In this document: one piece after another, positions 58,339-64,000 of the stretch
Layout: every line of letters starts with the position of its first letter
Numbering within the stretch: the first letter of the stretch is position 1
Source: Thecamonas trahens ATCC 50062
Taxonomy: Eukaryota > Apusozoa > Apusomonadida > Apusomonadidae
Assembly: GCF_000142905.1 (NCBI RefSeq)
Contig: NW_013657672.1
Span: 197,670-261,669, forward strand
Reading direction: 5' to 3'
DNA: 64,000 nt
The notes under the pieces: model-generated
Told to the model about the DNA's origin: nothing
The model's database searches: none
Seen by the model: the letters and a program-made list of their open reading frames with translations, nothing else
Program-made: the position numbers and the translations under genes

Positions 58339-61062
58339 ATGCCACAGGAGAGCAGGCACCGGATGCGGTCGTCTGAGAGCGGGTCGTCGGTGCTCGACTC
58401 TCCGACGCCGCTGGCGTCGTCGGCCGAAGAGGGCTACACCTACGCCTACGCCTACACTTACGAGTCGTACACGGGATCAAGCTCCGATGGAAGGGCTGGC
58501 ACGGGTTCCGGGGACGCTATTCTCAGAACAGAGGTCGCTAAGAGCAAGGATCGCACGGCGGCCGAGGAGGCATCGGACCATGTCTCGGTCCGCGGCCGGC
58601 TCAGCTCGGACTCGTACCTGTCGTCACATGCCTCGTCCAATGCTGCCGGGAGTGACGGAGGCGGGATCGAGGTCGAGGCGCAGAGCGGAGTTGCCAACGA
58701 CGACGTAGATTGTGCAGCCTCTGGGCCGGAGCCGTTGGCGACGCCGGTGTTGGTGTCAACGATTGGAAAGCATGCATCGCTGCGCGACGGGCGACGGCGG
58801 CATTCACCAGCAAGCGGCAGGGACCACCGCCGAGATGCAGGTCTGGTTAGGGTCAACGAGCTCAAGATGGAGCCACAGACTGCGGCGCGAGTCTTTCCGC
58901 AAGCCAAGTTGGAGCTGGCGTCCAGCGGGGGTGAAGGCGTGGTGCAGCGGCTGACGCTGCTCATGCGAATCAAGCTGTTCCTGCTCCGGTTCGAGTCGCT
59001 CTCATCGAAGCATCGGCGGTACTGGAACTTGTTTCTACTCCTGGTGGTGGTGGTGCAAGGAGTGACGGTGCCGATGCGAATTGCATACCGCAAGATGTGG
59101 CAGCTGGACCAGACGTTCTTCTACGTCTTCTCAGCCTTTACCGACGTTGTTCTATTGGCCGACATTGTGCTCCACTTTCGCTCTGTCTACGTCGACCGCA
59201 GCATTCCCATTCTCGACTACGGCAAGATTCGGGGCCACTACTTGCGCACGCGGTTTCCGCTCCATGCGCTGGCATCACTCCCACTCGACTGGATCTTTCT
59301 TTCGCCGGTCTGGCTACACGCAACGCTGCGGCTGCCACGCCTGCTGCGGCTTTTAGAGATGCGACGGTTTGTGCGGGCATGGGATGAGCGGTCGCAGCAT
59401 CTACTCCGGACGCGGCTGCTCTTTCTGCTCGTAGTACTTCTCCTCCTCGTGCATTGGATTGGATGCGTTTACACGAGCATCGAGTACGAGCGCGGGTTCG
59501 GAGCAACGTCGTGGTCGTCGCCCACGGAGCGAGAGAATGCACCGCTGTGGGAGCAGTTTGTGGCGGCGTACTTTTGGGCGCTCAATCAGGTGACGAACAA
59601 GGGCGGTACGCCGTTGAAGCCGGTCACCCAGTTTGAGCGCGGCTTTGAGCTGGGCATTGCCGTCCTCTCGCTGTTTGTGGTGGCGACGGTGATCAGTGCG
59701 ATTTCGCGACTCATTGTCAAGGCCGGGGCTAAGGACGCGCGGCTGGCGACCAAGTCGCGTGAGGTTACGGCCTTTATCAAACAGCGCAACTTGCCAACCG
59801 AGCTTGCCGACGCCATCAAGTCACACGTTCTCACGGTTCACGAGCGCGAGGAGGACAAGGGCGCGTTTGCGGTGTACGCGGCGCTACCCGAGCAGCTCAA
59901 GCGCGACGTGGCGATGTGCCTCAAGGCCGAGCTGCTGAGTCAGGTTCCGTTTCTGGCCGAGGCCTCGGACGGGTTTGTGGAGAGTATTGCCGTCCACCTC
60001 AAGGCCACGCTGTTCTCGCCGGGCGAAATGATTGTGCAGCAAGGCGCCAAGGGCGGCCGGATGTACTTTGTCGAGTCGGGCCACGTAGCGCGAGTCGAAT
60101 CGGGCAAGGTCCTCAACCGATTGGCGGCTGGTGAGGTGTTTGGCGTGACCGCGCTCCTGCTCCCGCACCTCTCGCAGCCGTTTGGCTACTCAGCGCTGAG
60201 CTTTGCGTCGGTCTACACGCTCTCACGCAAGCACCTCTCGGAGACGCTCAAGTTCTTTCCGGCTGAACGCGCCAAGCTCCGTGATCGAGCGTACAAGGTG
60301 GCGAACGAGCGCGCTGTCCACGACGCACTGGACGTGGCGCTCAACGGCGAGGATTCCGAGGCGAATCGGCCGCGGTTCTCGTTCTCGCAGCTTGTAGCAC
60401 TTCGCGCCGAGTTTGAGCATGTGGTGTACGGTGTGGGTGAGGAGATGTTTGCTGCAGGCGCACCCGCTGACCAACTTGTCTTTGTTGTCCATGGCCAAGT
60501 CTCGATCTACACCGCAGACGGCGATCCGCTCGGTGTTGTCGCACACTACTCCTTCATCGGCGGCCTCGGGCCACCGCCGGCGGTCCTCCCTGTGAGCGGG
60601 CGGGCAGGTGGGGTGGTTCATGCGCTTTGGTTGCCGCGGCAGGCGTTTGACGCGCATGTAGCAGCATGTAGCAAGCGCGCCGCCGATGCACTTGAGGCTT
60701 GGGCTGCGCGTGGGCTGGAGGCGGGCTATTATCGGGACCATGTGTGGATTGAGCGCGACGGCAATGCCGAGGAAGTGTGTAGCAGTGACGAGAGCGACGG
60801 CAACGGCAATGGCGAGCCGATGCTGGCTAACGACGCAGCAAGCAGCGGCAAGTGGGTCCAGCGGCGGCAGGCGCGGACGTCGCTCTCGGTCCGAGCCATC
60901 TTGGCCGATCTGGCAGACATTGCTTCGTCGTCGGGGCACGCACTGGGCTTTGCCTCCGATGCCGTGTCGTGGCGGGGCCTCTCGAATCAGACACTACTCC
61001 GGGCAGCGCGGTGTGCAGCCAAGCTCCGCCACGTTGTGGATGAGGAGCTATTTACGCGATAG
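58339..61062 (+). CDS. CNG-like cation channel with two cyclic-nucleotide-binding-like domains
   Basis: 907 aa from ATG 58339. A 200-residue Ser-rich N-terminus, then six TMs: S1 YWNLFLLLVVVVQGVTVPM, S2/S3 around FFYVFSAFTDVVLLADIVLHF, S4 with basic residues HATLRLPRLLRLLEMRRFVR, S5 LLFLLVVLLLLVHWIGCVYT. The pore reads WALNQVTNKGGTPLKPVTQF, a CNG-like GxTP filter rather than K-selective GYG; S6 is LGIAVLSLFVVATVISAI. A C-linker and CNBD follow (SPGEMIVQQGAKGGRMYFVE, AGEVFGVTALLL), lacking the usual FGE Glu and the cassette Arg. A second CNBD-like domain (GVGEEMFAAGAPADQLVFVV, HYSFIGGLG) follows. Ligand binding by either is doubtful. Confidence 0.85.
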   Translation: MPQESRHRMRSSESGSSVLDSPTPLASSAEEGYTYAYAYTYESYTGSSSDGRAGTGSGDAILRTEVAKSKDRTAAEEASDHVSVRGRLSSDSYLSSHASSNAAGSDGGGIEVEAQSGVANDDVDCAASGPEPLATPVLVSTIGKHASLRDGRRRHSPASGRDHRRDAGLVRVNELKMEPQTAARVFPQAKLELASSGGEGVVQRLTLLMRIKLFLLRFESLSSKHRRYWNLFLLLVVVVQGVTVPMRIAYRKMWQLDQTFFYVFSAFTDVVLLADIVLHFRSVYVDRSIPILDYGKIRGHYLRTRFPLHALASLPLDWIFLSPVWLHATLRLPRLLRLLEMRRFVRAWDERSQHLLRTRLLFLLVVLLLLVHWIGCVYTSIEYERGFGATSWSSPTERENAPLWEQFVAAYFWALNQVTNKGGTPLKPVTQFERGFELGIAVLSLFVVATVISAISRLIVKAGAKDARLATKSREVTAFIKQRNLPTELADAIKSHVLTVHEREEDKGAFAVYAALPEQLKRDVAMCLKAELLSQVPFLAEASDGFVESIAVHLKATLFSPGEMIVQQGAKGGRMYFVESGHVARVESGKVLNRLAAGEVFGVTALLLPHLSQPFGYSALSFASVYTLSRKHLSETLKFFPAERAKLRDRAYKVANERAVHDALDVALNGEDSEANRPRFSFSQLVALRAEFEHVVYGVGEEMFAAGAPADQLVFVVHGQVSIYTADGDPLGVVAHYSFIGGLGPPPAVLPVSGRAGGVVHALWLPRQAFDAHVAACSKRAADALEAWAARGLEAGYYRDHVWIERDGNAEEVCSSDESDGNGNGEPMLANDAASSGKWVQRRQARTSLSVRAILADLADIASSSGHALGFASDAVSWRGLSNQTLLRAARCAAKLRHVVDEELFTR

Positions 61063-61166
61063 CTGGAGCAAATGCTTGCAGGATTGCGGCAGTGTGGTAT
61101 GGCGGTATGCGAGCGGGGATAGGTGCGGCGCGAGTGGCGAGGAACGCAGGTTTTTCGTGGGGATGG

Positions 61167-61167
<1 letters not shown>

Positions 61168-61198
<31 letters not shown>
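61168..61198. repeat. G31 homopolymer followed by C8
   Basis: The longest homopolymer in the window: 31 consecutive G then, after AACA, eight C (61203-61210), between the channel and ALDH genes, about 45-75 bp before the ALDH start. It could form G-quadruplexes or a G:C hairpin in the transcript. Exact length from sequencing is unreliable. Confidence 0.9.
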
Positions 61199-61199
<1 letters not shown>

Positions 61200-61241
61200 A
61201 CACCCCCCCCAGACCCAACTCGAAGGACTTGAATAGATACC

Positions 61242-62813
61242 ATGGGGCCTGTGGGCAAGATACTGCACATTGCTGCATTGCTTGTGGAGGTTGTGACGAC
61301 GGCGCTGTCGCTGCTCTCGCCGCCTGACTTTGTGTGGGCAGCGCTGGGCTTTGGGGCCGACCGCCATGTGCTTGTGGCGGAACTCCCGCACGCGCTAGAG
61401 GTTGTGGGCGTGGTGCCGCAGCTGACACTGGAGCATGTAGACGGGCTCGTGGAGGAGATGCGGGCTGTGTTTCTGACGGGGCTGACGCGGCCGCTGACGA
61501 AGCGGCGCGAGCAGCTGCGTGCGCTGCGGCAGCTTGTGGTGGAGAACGAGGCTGAGATGCTGGGTGCGCTTGCGGCGGATCTGGGGCGGCCCAAGTTTGA
61601 GGGGCTCTTCTACGACGTGCTGGGGGTTGTGCACGAGATCGACCACCTCCTTGGGCACCTCGACGAGTATGCGGCGGCCGAGTGCAAGGGCATCAACCTG
61701 CTCTCGTTCCCGGCGTCGAGCTACATTGTGAAGGAGCCGTTCGGGACGGCACTTGTGATTGGGACGTGGAACTTTCCGTTCCAGCTCGCGCTCGTGCCGA
61801 TGGCTGGCGCGATTGCTGCGGGCAACAACGTGGTGCTCAAGCCCTGCAATGTGGCGCCCGCGACGGCGGCGCTGCTGGAGAGGCTGCTTGCGACGTACAT
61901 GGACCCGCGGGTGGTGTCTGTCATCGGCCCGGCGATGAAGGGAGACCGGACGACGACGGCGGCGCTGCTGGAACACAAGTGGGACAAAATCTTCTTCACT
62001 GGCTCACCGACGGTGGGCAAGGTTGTGGCGCGGGCTGCGGCGGAGCACCTGACGCCAGTCACGCTTGAGCTTGGCGGGAAGAACCCAGTGTTTGTGGATG
62101 CGTCGGCGGACATTGCGCTGGCGGCTAAGCGGACGGTTTGGGGTCGTGGCATGAACGCCGGACAGCAGTGCATCTCGCCGGACTATGTGCTTGCGCACGA
62201 GTCTGTGGCGCGGGCTATGGCCGAGGTGATGGGGCAGTGGATGGGGCAGTTTTACGCCTCCGAGGCCGATGTGGGGCGGATTGTGGGCGACTCGCAGATG
62301 CGGCGGATCGTGAACATGCTCGAAGAGAGCGGCGGCGAGGTCATCCATGGTGGACACTATGACCTCAAGTCGCGGTACTTTGAGCCGACCGTGGTCATGG
62401 TTCCGATGGACTCCCCAGCGCTTGACGACGAGACGTTTGGCCCGATTCTGTGGGTTGTGAGCGTGCCCTCGATGGACGCGGCCATCCACCACGTCAACTC
62501 GCGGCCAAAGCCGCTCTCGCTCTACGTCTTTGCCAACGACCAGGACGTGGCGCAGCGGATTGTGACCAACACCTCGGCTGGTGGCTGCACCATCAACGCC
62601 ACGCTCTTCCACTGCACCCATCCCGAGCTGCCATTTGGGGGCGTCGGCGAGTCGGGCTCGGGCGCGTACCACGGCAAGGCCACCTTTGACACCTTTACCC
62701 ACGAGAAGCCGGTCCTTCGCAAGATGTTTGGCTTCTTTGATCCGTTCTTCCTCTATCCGCCGTGGACCGACTTTAAGGTCACTGTCCTGCGCTTCCTCGC
62801 CAAGCTGGTGTGA
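61242..62813 (+). CDS. Class 3 aldehyde dehydrogenase
   Basis: 523 aa from ATG 61242. A hydrophobic N-terminus (about residues 4-35) precedes an ALDH domain: FGTALVIGTWNFPFQLALVP (Rossmann, NAD(P) binding), FFTGSPTVGKVV, LELGGKNPVFV with general-base Glu, NAGQQCISPDYVL with nucleophile Cys, and DDETFGPILWV, PFGGVGESGSG. Class 3/ALDH3-like enzymes oxidise long-chain fatty or aromatic aldehydes, often at ER or other membranes; the hydrophobic N-terminus and C-terminal FKVTVLRFLAKLV would fit membrane association. Single exon, about 180 bp downstream of the channel gene. Confidence 0.93.
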   Translation: MGPVGKILHIAALLVEVVTTALSLLSPPDFVWAALGFGADRHVLVAELPHALEVVGVVPQLTLEHVDGLVEEMRAVFLTGLTRPLTKRREQLRALRQLVVENEAEMLGALAADLGRPKFEGLFYDVLGVVHEIDHLLGHLDEYAAAECKGINLLSFPASSYIVKEPFGTALVIGTWNFPFQLALVPMAGAIAAGNNVVLKPCNVAPATAALLERLLATYMDPRVVSVIGPAMKGDRTTTAALLEHKWDKIFFTGSPTVGKVVARAAAEHLTPVTLELGGKNPVFVDASADIALAAKRTVWGRGMNAGQQCISPDYVLAHESVARAMAEVMGQWMGQFYASEADVGRIVGDSQMRRIVNMLEESGGEVIHGGHYDLKSRYFEPTVVMVPMDSPALDDETFGPILWVVSVPSMDAAIHHVNSRPKPLSLYVFANDQDVAQRIVTNTSAGGCTINATLFHCTHPELPFGGVGESGSGAYHGKATFDTFTHEKPVLRKMFGFFDPFFLYPPWTDFKVTVLRFLAKLV

Positions 62814-63190
62814 GCACTCGGGATGAGACGATAAAGGACGTGGTGTTTTTCGATGCGCGGGCACGTGTTGGACACACTCTCATGCCGTCCAACGCGACGC
62901 GAGTCCGCTCGTCCTCCACCTGACTCTGAGACTTGGCGTCCTCGAGTCAGGGCTTTTCAGACATCCCAAGCACACGCACGCGCACACACCTGCCCTACTA
63001 GGCAGCTCTCAAACGCGTCACTCGGGTAGACGTGACTGACTTGGGGGTGCTGTGGCTATTGCTGCAGGTGGTGGTGGCAAAGGAGGCGAAAAGGCGTGCC
63101 AAGGGCGCGAGTCGGATTCTGCGAGGCGCAAGCTCGTAGCGAGCGAGGCAAGAGGGGACGGCGGTAGCAGAGCGAGGCGAAACGGGTAGG
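62814..63190. other. Intergenic region before the GPCR gene
   Basis: 377 bp with a (CA/CG)n tract at about 62968-62988. No coding frame, tRNA or repeat unit recognised. Presumably the GPCR promoter. Confidence 0.45.
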
Positions 63191-64000
63191 ATGCTGACGG
63201 TGGACGAAGGGCAGCGGCTGCTCCGCTTGCTTCGTGTCATGTCGTATGCGTCGCTGGTCTCTTCGTTTCTGGTCGTGCTTACGTTTGCGGTGTTCCCAAC
63301 GAAGCGGTCGTCGCTGGGGCAAGTCCTCACGCTCTGTTTCTGCCTCTCTGCACTCGGGCTCACCGTTGGGCTGCTGATCAGCACGTCGTGGGTGTCGCTC
63401 GAACAAGTGTTTGCCTCACGGTCTCTTTGCCATTTGCAAGCGGTGTTCATCCAGTTCTTTGGCTCGTCATGCATCATTTTCTTTCTGCTCATCGCAGTCA
63501 ACCTCTACCGCATGGTGGTGCGAAAGGGCCTGCACGTGCTGTCTCTGACACGGCGGGCAGCAGCGCTTGAGCAGCGGCGGGCAGATGCACTCTCTGTGGT
63601 CTTTACATGGCCTGTGCAGGTCTCGATCGGGTTTATGTACGCGGTAGTCATGACGCTCATTCCGCTAGTGGCCAATGGCTTTGGCCCGCACCACATGTAC
63701 TGCTGGATTTCAGGCGACGACTGGGGCTTTATCTTTGGTACGCTCTACGCTGAGATGCTCGGCTGCCTGCTTGTGGGTGGCTTTCTCTGGCTGCGGATCG
63801 TGTATCTTGCGCAGCGGATCCACGCGTTGGCGGCGAAGCGGTCGGCGGCGCAGCGCGAACGGGCCAAGCTTCTGGACCGCAACTCACGAAGCGGGATGGC
63901 TTCAAGTCACGCCTCGGCCCCACTGCTAGGCTCGCCGGCGGGTGGAAACGCAAGTCTGCCGGGTGTGACTAGCGGAAGCATGCGGAGCGAGGCCTCGCCG
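63191..64000 (+). CDS. cAMP-receptor-type (cAR) GPCR, 3' end beyond the window
   Basis: 270+ codons open from ATG 63191 to the last base; no stop in the window. Hydrophobic helices: SYASLVSSFLVVLTFAVF, VLTLCFCLSALGLTVGLLIS, LQAVFIQFFGSSCIIFFLLI, SIGFMYAVVMTLIPLVANGF, YAEMLGCLLVGGFLWLRIVY. Class cAR marks: Cys in SLCHLQAVFIQFF and YCWISGDDWG (the likely disulfide), VNLYRMVVRKG after TM3, and an ACWLW-like position filled by SSCIIF. Five of seven TMs are visible; the Ser/Gly-rich segment at the end appears to be the third cytoplasmic loop. Likely a G-protein-coupled chemoattractant or nutrient receptor. The absence of a visible stop means simple ORF finders miss this gene. Confidence 0.85.
   Translation, partial: MLTVDEGQRLLRLLRVMSYASLVSSFLVVLTFAVFPTKRSSLGQVLTLCFCLSALGLTVGLLISTSWVSLEQVFASRSLCHLQAVFIQFFGSSCIIFFLLIAVNLYRMVVRKGLHVLSLTRRAAALEQRRADALSVVFTWPVQVSIGFMYAVVMTLIPLVANGFGPHHMYCWISGDDWGFIFGTLYAEMLGCLLVGGFLWLRIVYLAQRIHALAAKRSAAQRERAKLLDRNSRSGMASSHASAPLLGSPAGGNASLPGVTSGSMRSEASP

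Noticed and set aside
61168-61210. G31/C8 tract as a structured RNA or transcription terminator
   Set aside because: Too short a stem, no U-tract; more likely a simple repeat or sequencing-unstable homopolymer.
1-64000. Bacterial contamination or horizontally transferred island
   Set aside because: Genes on both sides of each candidate have the same GC bias, donor motif and eukaryotic domains.

Overview
This 64 kb window is nuclear DNA of a GC-rich, gene-dense, free-living unicellular eukaryote. The genes are eukaryotic (SETD2-type methyltransferase, ERK-type MAP kinase, GPI transamidase subunit, F-BAR protein, prefoldin, FEN1) and about a third of them carry a spliceosomal intron near the 5' end. 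A cAR-type GPCR and a plexin-like transmembrane RasGAP point to a heterotrophic amoeboflagellate near the base of the opisthokonts/amoebozoans. My best guess is an apusomonad such as Thecamonas, but that is an inference from gene content and not a database result.

Layout. 1-7.6 kb: TMEM209-like nuclear-envelope protein, an N-myristoylated PP2C, pyroglutamyl peptidase I, an IST1-RING fusion and an ankyrin-TKL kinase. 7.8-16.6 kb: one giant receptor (about 2,800 aa) with signal peptide, C-type-lectin-like domain, EGF-like module, about 15 tandem repeats, PSI/IPT pairs, one TM and a cytoplasmic RasGAP. 16.9-28.6 kb: CCCH zinc-finger protein, F-BAR protein, a tail-to-tail pair of multi-TM proteins and a DeSI-type peptidase. 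28.6-38.4 kb: a non-RD kinase, PAP2 phosphatase, small acidic protein, MAPK, M60-like pseudopeptidase (TCAF-like) and a secreted esterase. 38.7-47.3 kb: SETD2 homologue, calcineurin-like phosphoesterase, membrane methyltransferase, DUSP-USP-MYND deubiquitinase and thymidylate kinase. 47.4 kb: a 100-N assembly gap that cuts a prefoldin-1 gene. 48-64 kb: cyclin, ARB2-domain protein, GPAA1, MYND protein, DEDDh exonuclease, FEN1, an unknown membrane protein, a CNG-like channel, ALDH3 and a GPCR truncated by the window end.

Two general patterns stand out. First, all ten coding introns I could reconstruct from protein continuity begin with GTACGC or GTACGT, rather than the usual GTRAGT. Second, seven reading-frame breaks in five otherwise intact genes all have the same sign, each equivalent to one missing base, and mostly fall in homopolymers; I treat them as consensus errors. 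Genes alternate in strand with very short or overlapping convergent 3' ends (-29 to +186 bp). Long G/C homopolymers fill introns and intergenic DNA. No tRNA, rRNA, CRISPR or transposon was recognised. Several flagged open frames begin at GTG or TTG; I chose ATG starts throughout.
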